From positions 1 to 7,732 of the forward strand of contig JAPOYZ010000375.1 of the NCBI GenBank assembly GCA_026706325.1: DNA of 7,732 bases. Direction: 5' to 3'. Source of the stretch: Candidatus Aminicenantota bacterium (GTDB taxonomy: Bacteria > Acidobacteriota > UBA6911 > RPQK01 > JAJDTT01). Positions 1 to 6,094 of this stretch are shown one piece after another. The notes beneath the pieces are model-generated. The model saw only the letters and a list, made by a program, of their open reading frames with translations, made no database searches and was not told the DNA's origin. Numbering within the stretch: position 1 is the stretch's first letter; each line of letters opens with the position of its first letter. The translations under genes and the position numbers were made by a program.

Positions 1-1229
1 TCGAACGCCATGGCGTCGGGACCTGAGACCAATTCCAGATCGGAGCGTTCCCGGACCTCGGGTGAGTACTTCTCGCTGACCAGGACCTCGCCCAGCTTGA
101 GCGTGTTGGCGATCTGGATGATCCCCGAGTCCACCGGATCGACCAGGCCCACGGTCTCCAGGATGGCGAGCATGGCTTCCTGGTCCGTCTCGAAGGCGAT
201 GGGGACCGCGGCCGCGGAGGGGTGTCCTCCGGTGAGGGCGTTGATCCGGGTGGCCACCAGGTTCGCCTGGTCCACGGTCCTCTGGTTGGTCACCTCGGCC
301 ATGCCGATTCCGCAGGCGTTGCCATGGGTCTCGCGGGTCAGTCCGCGCACGAAGATGCGCTTGCAATTGACCGTATCGTCTTCCGTGGCTCCGTGGTCGT
401 TGAACTTGCGCCCCACGACGTTCGTGTCCATGCCGGAGCCCGAGATGTTCTTGCCGATCTCGTCGACGACCAGGAGATCCACTTCGGGGAAGGGAAGGCG
501 GGGCATCCAGAGTTGGGCCAGCTTGAGGAGCTCCTTTTCCCGTTCGAAGAACCGGTCCGGGGCCACCGCCTCGATGAGCGCGGTCTCATCGTAGGCGTTC
601 TCCACGATGGCCAGCCCCGCGGCGACGCGGCACTTGGACAGGATGACGTCGGCGACGGCCAGGATGATCTCCAGGAAGCTGAAGTCCTTGATGGCCCGAT
701 GGTAAATCTTGGCGCCCTGATGCTTGCCCAGGCCGATGAGCATCATTTTGTGAAGGCCCGACTCGATGGGACCGACGAAACCGGTATGGGGCTTGACCCG
801 GCCGCAAACGATGACGTGGTCCGCCTCGTAGGCATGGCGGTCAAAATGGACGGGAATCCCCTGGGGAGTCGTGTCCACGATGACCGTCTCCATGGAGGAG
901 CGGATCGGGGCTCCGGTGTATTCCTCGGTGACGCCGTAGCTGTGAAGGATCTCCTGTTGTCCCTCGGCGGTGCCGCCGCCATGGCTGCCCATGGCCGGAA
1001 CCACGAAGGGTTCCGCCCCGATATCCTTGAGATGCCGGGTCGCCGCCTTGATGATGGAGGCGATATTGGCGATGCCGCGGCTGCCGGCCGTGATGGCGAC
1101 GCTCTCCCCGGGCCGAATCGTGTTTCCGAGCTCGATCGCGGCCAACTGCGAGCCGGTCTCCTGCTCCACGTCGGTAAGTTCCGGCCCTTCGAACTTCTGA
1201 CTCAAACGCAACATTCTGGGAAACGACAT
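1..1229 (-). CDS. LarA-like nickel-pincer racemase/epimerase family protein (3' end cut by window edge)
   Basis: 409 complete codons are open from ATG at 1229 to the left edge without a stop; the family is usually a little over 410 residues, so only a short C-terminal tail should be missing. The protein matches the LarA/DUF2088 superfamily. Visible landmarks are a Gly-Ser-Arg-Gly-Ile loop at residues 49-53, PAMGSHGG at 78-85, KPHTGF at 146-151 and a following Gly-Leu-His-Lys-Met-Met stretch whose Lys161 is the probable cofactor-attachment lysine. In characterised LarA, a lysine carries the nickel-pincer nucleotide and histidines act in hydride transfer, racemising 2-hydroxyacids; homologs act on other hydroxyacids or sugar acids. 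Substrate is unknown here. No signal peptide is seen, so it is probably cytoplasmic. AAGGGAG at 1237-1243 with a 7-base spacer supports the start. It follows the secreted propeller gene by 98 bases on the same strand. Family call is firm, activity is inference. Confidence 0.88.
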   Translation of the reverse strand, partial: MSFPRMLRLSQKFEGPELTDVEQETGSQLAAIELGNTIRPGESVAITAGSRGIANIASIIKAATRHLKDIGAEPFVVPAMGSHGGGTAEGQQEILHSYGVTEEYTGAPIRSSMETVIVDTTPQGIPVHFDRHAYEADHVIVCGRVKPHTGFVGPIESGLHKMMLIGLGKHQGAKIYHRAIKDFSFLEIILAVADVILSKCRVAAGLAIVENAYDETALIEAVAPDRFFEREKELLKLAQLWMPRLPFPEVDLLVVDEIGKNISGSGMDTNVVGRKFNDHGATEDDTVNCKRIFVRGLTRETHGNACGIGMAEVTNQRTVDQANLVATRINALTGGHPSAAAVPIAFETDQEAMLAILETVGLVDPVDSGIIQIANTLKLGEVLVSEKYSPEVRERSDLELVSGPDAMAF

Positions 1230-1327
1230 CCTGGAACTCCCTTCCGAACGGCGGCTCAGGCCCCGAATCCGGGACGGCCCTGTCCCCCCTGATATATCAC
1301 TCCCGACCCCATTTTCATACCACCACG
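1230..1327. other. 98-base spacer between propeller gene and LarA homolog
   Basis: This short gap separates two minus-strand genes. It holds the Shine-Dalgarno of the LarA homolog (1237-1243), two small stem-loops that share bases (CCCG/CGGG at 1262-1273 and GGGAC/GTCCC at 1271-1286), and the palindrome GATATATC at 1291-1298. No T-run follows either stem, so nothing here looks like an intrinsic terminator. No convincing -35 hexamer accompanies the AT-rich palindrome. Read-through from the upstream gene is therefore plausible. Confidence 0.4.
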
Positions 1328-2902
1328 CTAACGGACGAATTGAAAGGCATAGAGCTTGGAATTCCTGAGCCTGATGTGCAGCCGGATTTCCCGGCCCGCC
1401 AGCGCCGACACGTCGCTATGCCCCTTCCACGAAACCGGGAAGGCGACGTTGTTCCCGTTCATGGGGTCGGCGTCCTCCAACGCGAAACCAGGAATGGGCC
1501 GGCCCTGAGGGTCCTGGATCTCCACCAGCGCTTCGCCGCCGGCGCTGGTATCCAGGTTCAACTCCAGCCTGCTGCCGGCGAACCGGATGAGTGGCGTCGC
1601 CAGCCAGCCACCCCGGTAGCCGGCGTCGGCAGATACGAACCCATCGAGCCGGAGGACGGCTCGGGAGACGGCGGACCGGCGCCCGCCGGGAACGGGGTCG
1701 ACGCGGCTGGCGTGGTCCCAGTTGATCCCCACGTAGTAGATCCAGATCTCGTTGCCCATGCGGATGGGGCGGGGCATTCCCCAGACCCACTTGGACCCGA
1801 AACTGCCGGCGTGACCCAGGCGCAGAAACGACTGGCGCTCTCCCAGCCGCAGGAAATTCCGGCCGTCGCGGCTCGCCGCCAACTGGACATCGGCCGTGGT
1901 GGGATGCAGATGCCGGTAGTGATAGTAGATGGGAATCATGGCGAAGTAGGCGTCCTGGGCCTCGGCGTAGCGGAAGACGCCCGTTCCGTAGAAATCCAAC
2001 GACAACGGACCGACAACGGTATAGCCGGGTCCAAAGACGGTCTCGACCTGGTGGGCCCTCTCGGAGGCGCGCGACTGCTGGCGCCGGGGCAGAAAATCGA
2101 CCAGGGGAGCCAGGTCCCGGGCATCGGGCAGGAGGACGATCTCAAAGTTCTCCCAGTGGGTCATGTCGTCCGACTCGTTGTACCCCACCATGCGCGGATG
2201 GACTTCCCGGCTGTAGCCCCGATAGCGTCCGATGGTGGGATCCCAGAACCAATTGGGTTGCGTGTCGGCGGCCCGCAGTCCGGTGGGGAGCGTCTCCTCC
2301 AGGTGCCACCTGAGCCCGTCCTGCGAGTACCAGAAGGCGTTCCCCCCCCTGCGCGTTCCCGGGACGGTGTAGAGCTTGGACCAGGACCGGTACCGCTTTT
2401 CGGCCGGCGCGGCGGGATTATCGTCCCTGGCCACGGAACCGCCGCCCACGGTCATCACCGAAAGGTCGGTGGGCATGACGAGGTTGTTCTCCCTCGATCC
2501 GTCCTTCTCCACCAACCCCAAGATCGGTTTTCGGAATCGGATGCCGTCCTTCGACTCGGCGTAGCACAGGGCCCGAAAGCCCTGTCCGGGCCGGCCGGCC
2601 CCGGTATACAGGTCGTACCAAAGGCGGATACGGACCCCATCGGGATCCTCTTCCTTCATCACGCTGCAATAGACGTGGATATTTGCACCCTTTTCCCAGG
2701 GTTGGTCCACCACGACCAGAGGTTCACCCGTCTGGTACGGAGGGTTCATGCGGAGGGTGATTCCGTCGCTGGATTCGATGAAGCGATGGTCGATGAACAA
2801 CTGCTTTCGGTCTCCCACCTCCAGCGCCTGAGTCGACAGGGGCTGGGCGAGAGCTGCGGCCAAAAGCAACAGGACATTGAGAACGGCGATGGGGTTGGTC
2901 AT
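1328..2902 (-). CDS. Secreted five-bladed beta-propeller protein, GH32/GH43-like, with C-terminal beta-sandwich
   Basis: The 524-residue product starts with a signal peptide: short N-region, hydrophobic core around residues 6-20 and a likely cleavage after Ala26 (TQA/LE). The mature part opens with a 'QLFIDHRFIES' segment and runs through repeated blade-like units with aromatic/Asp motifs (RLWYDLY near 93-99, LCYAESKDGIRF near 112-123, FWYSQDGLRWH near 190-200, LAASRDGRNF near 341-350), as in glycosyl hydrolase family 32/43-type propellers that are usually annotated hypothetical in Planctomycetota and Acidobacteriota. Residues about 430-524 form a separate beta-rich domain (LELNLDTS, VEIQDPQGRPIPGF, WKGHSDVSALAG). 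A role in binding or cleaving glycans outside the cytoplasm is likely, but the catalytic acids are not assigned. I chose ATG 2902 because it begins the signal peptide; an in-frame ATG at 2983 would bury it and overlap the divergent gene. GAGAG at 2910-2914 is a weak ribosome site. Confidence 0.85.
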   Translation of the reverse strand: MTNPIAVLNVLLLLAAALAQPLSTQALEVGDRKQLFIDHRFIESSDGITLRMNPPYQTGEPLVVVDQPWEKGANIHVYCSVMKEEDPDGVRIRLWYDLYTGAGRPGQGFRALCYAESKDGIRFRKPILGLVEKDGSRENNLVMPTDLSVMTVGGGSVARDDNPAAPAEKRYRSWSKLYTVPGTRRGGNAFWYSQDGLRWHLEETLPTGLRAADTQPNWFWDPTIGRYRGYSREVHPRMVGYNESDDMTHWENFEIVLLPDARDLAPLVDFLPRRQQSRASERAHQVETVFGPGYTVVGPLSLDFYGTGVFRYAEAQDAYFAMIPIYYHYRHLHPTTADVQLAASRDGRNFLRLGERQSFLRLGHAGSFGSKWVWGMPRPIRMGNEIWIYYVGINWDHASRVDPVPGGRRSAVSRAVLRLDGFVSADAGYRGGWLATPLIRFAGSRLELNLDTSAGGEALVEIQDPQGRPIPGFALEDADPMNGNNVAFPVSWKGHSDVSALAGREIRLHIRLRNSKLYAFQFVR

Positions 2903-2905
2903 GAT
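2877..2905 (+). promoter_or_regulatory. Candidate sigma-70 promoter for the monooxygenase-fold gene
   Basis: TTGAGA at 2877-2882 (5 of 6 to the -35 consensus) is followed after exactly 17 bases by CATGAT at 2900-2905 (4 of 6 to the -10 consensus). Transcription would begin near 2912, leaving a leader of about 50 bases before the ATG at 2964. The -10 element covers the start codon of the divergent propeller gene. The match may be chance; no alternative promoter was seen in the 61-base gap. Confidence 0.35.
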
Positions 2906-2949
2906 ACGGCTCTCGCTAGGAGTCAATTTCAGCCTCGAGAATCGGGGAA

Positions 2950-2955
2950 AAGGAG
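2950..2955 (+). promoter_or_regulatory. Shine-Dalgarno of the monooxygenase-fold gene
   Basis: AAGGAG lies 8 bases upstream of ATG 2964 and fixes that start over the in-frame ATGs further upstream (from 2877), which would run back into the divergent gene. A second ATG at 2959 is out of frame and stops after two codons. Confidence 0.7.
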
Positions 2956-2963
2956 TACATGAA

Positions 2964-3278
2964 ATGATCGCTCTCCTGGTCACGATCCGGATTCAGCCTC
3001 CGCATCGAGAGGCTTTCATGGAGGCCATGCTAGACGATGCCCTTCACTCGGTCCAGGACGAGCCGGGTTGCCTGAGATTCGACGTGCTGGAGGATCCGGA
3101 CGACCCGAACCGGATCTTTCTCTATGAAGTCTATCGGGACGAGGAGGCCCTGGAAGCCCACCGCCAGGCTCCCCACTTTCTGCGCTGGAGGCACACGACC
3201 CGCAACTGGTTCGACGGCGAGGCGGTGGTGGAGCAGGCTGTATCGGTGTTTCCGGCAGACGAGGACTGGGACGGCTGA
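2964..3278 (+). CDS. Antibiotic biosynthesis monooxygenase (ABM) domain protein, YgiN/LsrG-like
   Basis: The 104-residue protein is a single ABM ferredoxin-like domain of normal family length. Typical features are the first strand ALLVTIRIQP, a helix with many acidic residues (residues 13-31), the EPGCLRFDV strand at 33-41, and the DPNRIFLYEVYRDEEALEAH block at 47-66 followed by a His/Phe/Arg/Trp-rich helix (HFLRW, 71-75). Members work as small cytoplasmic dimers; some oxidise quinols or anthracyclines without cofactor, others such as LsrG isomerise small sugars. Substrate cannot be told from sequence. The start is set by AAGGAG with an 8-base spacer. The gene is divergent from the propeller gene (61-base gap) and convergent with the aminotransferase (41-base gap), so it is probably transcribed alone. 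The domain call is firm; the enzymatic role is open. Confidence 0.88.
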   Translation: MIALLVTIRIQPPHREAFMEAMLDDALHSVQDEPGCLRFDVLEDPDDPNRIFLYEVYRDEEALEAHRQAPHFLRWRHTTRNWFDGEAVVEQAVSVFPADEDWDG

Positions 3279-3319
3279 GTTCCACGTCAAAGGGATCGTT
3301 TCGGAGGGTCCGGCACTGT

Positions 3320-4498
3320 TCAGCCGAGGAACCGCTCCAATCGGTCCAGGCCCTCCTCGATCACCTCCATGCCGGTGGCGAAACTGAGCCGCACGCAACT
3401 GTCCAACCCGAAAGCGGCGCCGGGCACCACGGCCAGGTGCGCTTCCCCCAGCAGCCGCGTGGTCCACTCGACCGAACCGGAGACCCCGAGGCGGGAATAG
3501 GTCGCCGAAACGTCGGGAAACACGTAGAAGGCCCCGGCCGGTTCGGGACAGACCACTCCGGGAATGGCATTGAGCCGGGCGTGCAGGACCTTGGAACGCC
3601 GCTCGAACTCGGAGCGCATCTCTTCGACGCATTCCTGATCGCCGGTGAGGGCCGCGGCCATGGCGTGCATGGTGAACGTCGCTGCGCCACTGGTGGTCTG
3701 GGACTGGAGCTTGCCCAGGTTGCGGATCAGGTCCTGGGGTCCCGCCACGTAGCCGATGCGCCATCCGGTCATGGAATAGGTCTTGGACATGGAGTTGAAG
3801 GTCAAGGTCCGCTCATAGGCGTGAGCGGACGTGGCCGCGAAACTCTTGTAGGTCCGGCCGCCGTAGAGGAGCCGGTCGTAAATTTCGTCGCTGATGACCG
3901 CCACGTCGTCCCGGTCCGCCAGGACCTCGGCCAAAGCGTCCGTCTCCTCCGGACTGTAGACGGTCCCGCTGGGATTGCTGGGAGAGTTGAAGACGACCGC
4001 CGCGGTTCGAGGCGTCAGCGCCTCCCGGAGCTGTTGGGGTGTGATCTTGAAGTCCGCATCCACCGTCGCGCTCACGAAGACGGGCACGCCGCCGGCGATC
4101 TTCACTTGCTCCGGATACGAAACCCAGTAGGGCGCGGGGATGATGACCTCGTCTCCGGGATCCAGGAGAGTGGCGAAGGCGAGCCAGAGGCCCTCTTTTC
4201 CGCCCACGGTGACCAGAATCTGGGAGGGAGAATATTCCAGCGAGTTCTCCCGGCGCAGTTTCTCGACCGCGGCCGCCTTGGCCTCGGGAACTCCCGACGC
4301 AGGTTTGGCGTACTTGGTTTCTCCCGCTTCAATGCAGTCCAGCGCGTGTTTCCGAATGTGAGCGGGAGTGGGAAAATCGGGTTCCCCGGCTCCCAGACTC
4401 ACCACGTCGACTCCCGCCCGGCGCAACTCGGCGGCCCGGTTGCTGACCGCGATGGTCGCCGACTCCTGAAGCTGCATCAGCCGCTGTGAAATCTTCAA
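3320..4498 (-). CDS. aspC: Class I (subgroup Ib) pyridoxal-phosphate aminotransferase, aspartate/prephenate type
   Basis: With the TTG start the protein has 392 residues, standard for class Ib aspartate aminotransferases. In that numbering, GAGEPDFPTP lies near 36-45, a GGK motif near 99-101 (the lysine proposed in class Ib enzymes to read the substrate side-chain carboxylate), NSPSNPSG at 171-178, the cofactor-binding Asp204 and Tyr207 (SDEIYDRLLYGG), the Schiff-base Lys239 in SMSKTYSMTGWRIGY and the carboxylate-binding Arg370. All key residues are present, so an active cytoplasmic enzyme moving the amino group from aspartate to 2-oxoglutarate is expected; prephenate may also be accepted. 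The TTG at 4498 has AGGAG 9 bases upstream and gives the usual N-terminus (Met-Lys-Ile-Ser). ATG 4522 has no ribosome site and lies at the predicted transcription start; ATG 4576 lies upstream of the promoter. Automated annotation may choose either. Confidence 0.92.
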   Translation of the reverse strand: MKISQRLMQLQESATIAVSNRAAELRRAGVDVVSLGAGEPDFPTPAHIRKHALDCIEAGETKYAKPASGVPEAKAAAVEKLRRENSLEYSPSQILVTVGGKEGLWLAFATLLDPGDEVIIPAPYWVSYPEQVKIAGGVPVFVSATVDADFKITPQQLREALTPRTAAVVFNSPSNPSGTVYSPEETDALAEVLADRDDVAVISDEIYDRLLYGGRTYKSFAATSAHAYERTLTFNSMSKTYSMTGWRIGYVAGPQDLIRNLGKLQSQTTSGAATFTMHAMAAALTGDQECVEEMRSEFERRSKVLHARLNAIPGVVCPEPAGAFYVFPDVSATYSRLGVSGSVEWTTRLLGEAHLAVVPGAAFGLDSCVRLSFATGMEVIEEGLDRLERFLG

Positions 4499-4507
4499 TC
4501 CTGATCG

Positions 4508-4512
4508 CTCCT
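4508..4512 (-). promoter_or_regulatory. Shine-Dalgarno supporting the TTG start of aspC
   Basis: AGGAG on the minus strand sits 9 bases before TTG 4498. It lies inside the coding frame if ATG 4522 were used, so its presence favours the shorter protein. Confidence 0.55.
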
Positions 4513-4529
4513 GAACACTCATGGCGGGG

Positions 4530-4558
4530 AGTTTAGTCGGGGGGTCAGACACTGTCAA
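4530..4558 (-). promoter_or_regulatory. Sigma-70 type promoter of aspC
   Basis: On the minus strand a perfect TTGACA (4558-4553) is separated by exactly 17 bases from TAAACT (4535-4530), which matches the -10 consensus at 4 of 6 positions. Transcription should start near 4523, giving a leader of about 25 bases to the TTG start with its AGGAG. A 9-base palindrome GACACTGTC (4548-4556) overlaps the -35 element and could be an operator half of a control site. Confidence 0.65.
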
Positions 4559-4565
4559 TTGGACC

Positions 4566-4593
4566 CGCCGGGCCACAATCGGGCCCGATGGCG
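4566..4593. repeat. GC-rich inverted repeat in the aspC/M23 divergent region
   Basis: CGCC-GGGCC at 4566-4574 pairs with GGCCC (4582-4586) and GGCG (4590-4593) around a 7-base loop, with a 3-base bulge (4587-4589). It lies between the aspC -35 element and a TTGACC at 4594-4599 facing the peptidase gene. It could be a regulator site or chance in GC-rich DNA; no T-run follows, so a terminator is unlikely. Confidence 0.3.
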
Positions 4594-4653
4594 TTGACCC
4601 GCAAGGGGGCTTCTGTAAGGCTTCTACGGGATGACGCTCGCGAGGATCCGGGA

Positions 4654-6015
4654 ATGAAACCGTTGGCGGTGATATTGATTCTGCTGGTTGCGATCGTGGC
4701 CGGTTGGGCAGTCGCCACCTGGGACTCGTCGCCTCCCGAAGTCGTTTGGATCGATCCGCCCGGAACCGTGGGGCCCAAGACGGAGATTCACGTAGAGGCC
4801 AGAGATCAAGGCCGGGGGCTCAAGTCGCTGCGGCTTCTCTTCCGCCAGCAGGGAAGAGAGCTGGTAGTGCACGAAGAGAGTTTCGACGAGGCGGGATTCC
4901 TCTGGACTGACGGGACTCTCGAGCGGCGGATTGCAGTCCGTCTGTCCGACACGGCGCCGCGTGAAGACCTGAAAGAAGGTCCATTCACGCTGGAGATGCA
5001 GGTTCAGGACCACGCGAGCATGGGGCTCTGGTCACGGGAAACGGTTGAGAAGGGGACCTTCCGCCTGGACCGGACACCTCCCCGAATCGAGGTTCTCTCC
5101 AACCAGCACTACATCCGGCAGGGCGGATCCGCGGCCGTCCGCTACAGGGTGTCCGAACCGGTCGATTCCAGCGGAATCCAGGTGGGAGACCGGATCTACG
5201 CCGGATATCCCGTTCCCTCCCAGGAAGAGCGCGTCTACGTCTGTCTCTTTGCTCTGGGGCACGACCAGAACAGAAAAACTCCCATGACGGTATGGGCCCA
5301 GGATCCAGCCGGAAACCGGGGCCGGGAAAACTTTTGGAAGAAGGTATTCCCAGGACGTTTCCGAAAGCGGAACATCAATATTTCGGACCGCTTCATGGAG
5401 CGGGTTCTGCCGTCCATCGTCCAGCGCAGTGAGCATGTCCGGGGAACCTCCGATCTCTTGGAGACGTTCCTGGAGGTGAATGGACCGTTGCGCCGGGTCA
5501 ACAACCGGCAGATTGCGGAGATGGCCTCCCGGACCGCCTCCGCCCCCCTTTGGACCGAAGAGTTTCTGCAGTTGAGCAACTCGCAGGTCGAATCGTCCTT
5601 CGCGGATTTCCGCACCTACTTCTACCAGGGGAAGAAGATTGACGAGCAGACTCACCTGGGCTTCGATCTGGCCTCACTGGCTCAGGCTCCGGTGGAGTGC
5701 TCCAACGACGGCGTCGTCATCTTTGCCGACTATCTGGGGATCTACGGCAACACCGTCGTTGTGGACCATGGTCTGGGACTCCAGTCGCTGTATGCCCACC
5801 TGAGCCGCTTCGACGTGGAAGTGGGAGATGAGGTTCGGAAGGGGCAATCCCTGGGACGGACCGGTCAGACCGGCTTGGCGGGTGGCGACCACCTGCATTT
5901 CACTATGCTTCTGCATGGGACTCAGGTGAACCCCATCGAGTGGTGGGATCCGGCCTGGGTTCGTAAGCGGGTCCTGTCCAGGTTGGAGACTCGATTAGCT
6001 GAGAATCGCAATTGA
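4654..6015 (+). CDS. Membrane-anchored M23 (LytM-type) zinc metallopeptidase
   Basis: The 453-residue protein begins with one hydrophobic segment (residues 3-21) that is probably an uncleaved anchor or signal, placing the rest outside the cytoplasmic membrane. Residues about 27-240 are beta-rich and look like two extracellular Ig-like units, each opening with a PP-x-[IV]-x-[VW]-type strand (PPEVVWIDPP, PPRIEVLSNQ). A helical linker follows (about 240-325). The catalytic domain carries His334 and Asp338 in HLGFD, His382 in YAHLS, and His413/His415 in GGDHLHF; all zinc and catalytic residues are present, so it should be active. M23 enzymes cut peptide cross-links of peptidoglycan, so a role in wall growth or remodelling is likely. 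ATG 4654 follows AGGA (4643-4646) by 7 bases and starts the hydrophobic segment; the in-frame ATG 4588 adds 22 non-hydrophobic residues and lies within the inverted repeat. It is divergent from aspC and convergent with the helicase. Confidence 0.9.
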   Translation: MKPLAVILILLVAIVAGWAVATWDSSPPEVVWIDPPGTVGPKTEIHVEARDQGRGLKSLRLLFRQQGRELVVHEESFDEAGFLWTDGTLERRIAVRLSDTAPREDLKEGPFTLEMQVQDHASMGLWSRETVEKGTFRLDRTPPRIEVLSNQHYIRQGGSAAVRYRVSEPVDSSGIQVGDRIYAGYPVPSQEERVYVCLFALGHDQNRKTPMTVWAQDPAGNRGRENFWKKVFPGRFRKRNINISDRFMERVLPSIVQRSEHVRGTSDLLETFLEVNGPLRRVNNRQIAEMASRTASAPLWTEEFLQLSNSQVESSFADFRTYFYQGKKIDEQTHLGFDLASLAQAPVECSNDGVVIFADYLGIYGNTVVVDHGLGLQSLYAHLSRFDVEVGDEVRKGQSLGRTGQTGLAGGDHLHFTMLLHGTQVNPIEWWDPAWVRKRVLSRLETRLAENRN

Positions 6016-6034
6016 TCTCAGCGCGCTTCGACGT

Positions 6035-6081
6035 GCAGCATTCTCATCGTGCTGCTAGGCATTCGGCAACGGTGTCCGTGC
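6035..6081. other. Two tandem small hairpins in the convergent gap
   Basis: The 79-base gap between the peptidase stop and the helicase stop holds GCAGCA (6035-6040) paired with TGCTGC (6050-6055) and, 10 bases on, GCAACGG (6066-6072) paired with CCGTGC (6076-6081) with one bulged A and a 3-base loop. Neither has a T-tract on either strand, so this is not a classic intrinsic terminator; it may still slow polymerase or protect mRNA ends. Confidence 0.25.
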
Positions 6082-6094
6082 AGGCCTGATTCGA

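Noticed and set aside
222..1292. Open frame of 356 codons on the plus strand, opposite the LarA homolog
   Set aside because: No recognisable domain and complete overlap with a clear LarA-family gene; a shadow of biased codon use.
1291..1298. GATATATC as a -10 element for the LarA homolog
   Set aside because: The hexamer 17 bases upstream (TATGAA) matches the -35 consensus at only 2 of 6 positions.
1340..2962. Open frame of 540 codons on the plus strand, opposite the propeller gene
   Set aside because: It mirrors the minus-strand gene; the product is rich in Gly, Pro, Val and Asp with no domain, while the opposite strand has a signal peptide and family motifs. Long antisense frames are expected in GC-rich genes.
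3272..3326. Inverted repeat CGGCTGA / TCAGCCG around the two convergent stop codons
   Set aside because: Both genes end in a GGC glycine codon followed by TGA, which produces the repeat; the 41-base loop and missing T-run do not fit a terminator.
3437..4489. Open frame of 350 codons on the plus strand, opposite aspC
   Set aside because: Same antisense effect; the aminotransferase on the minus strand has every catalytic motif.
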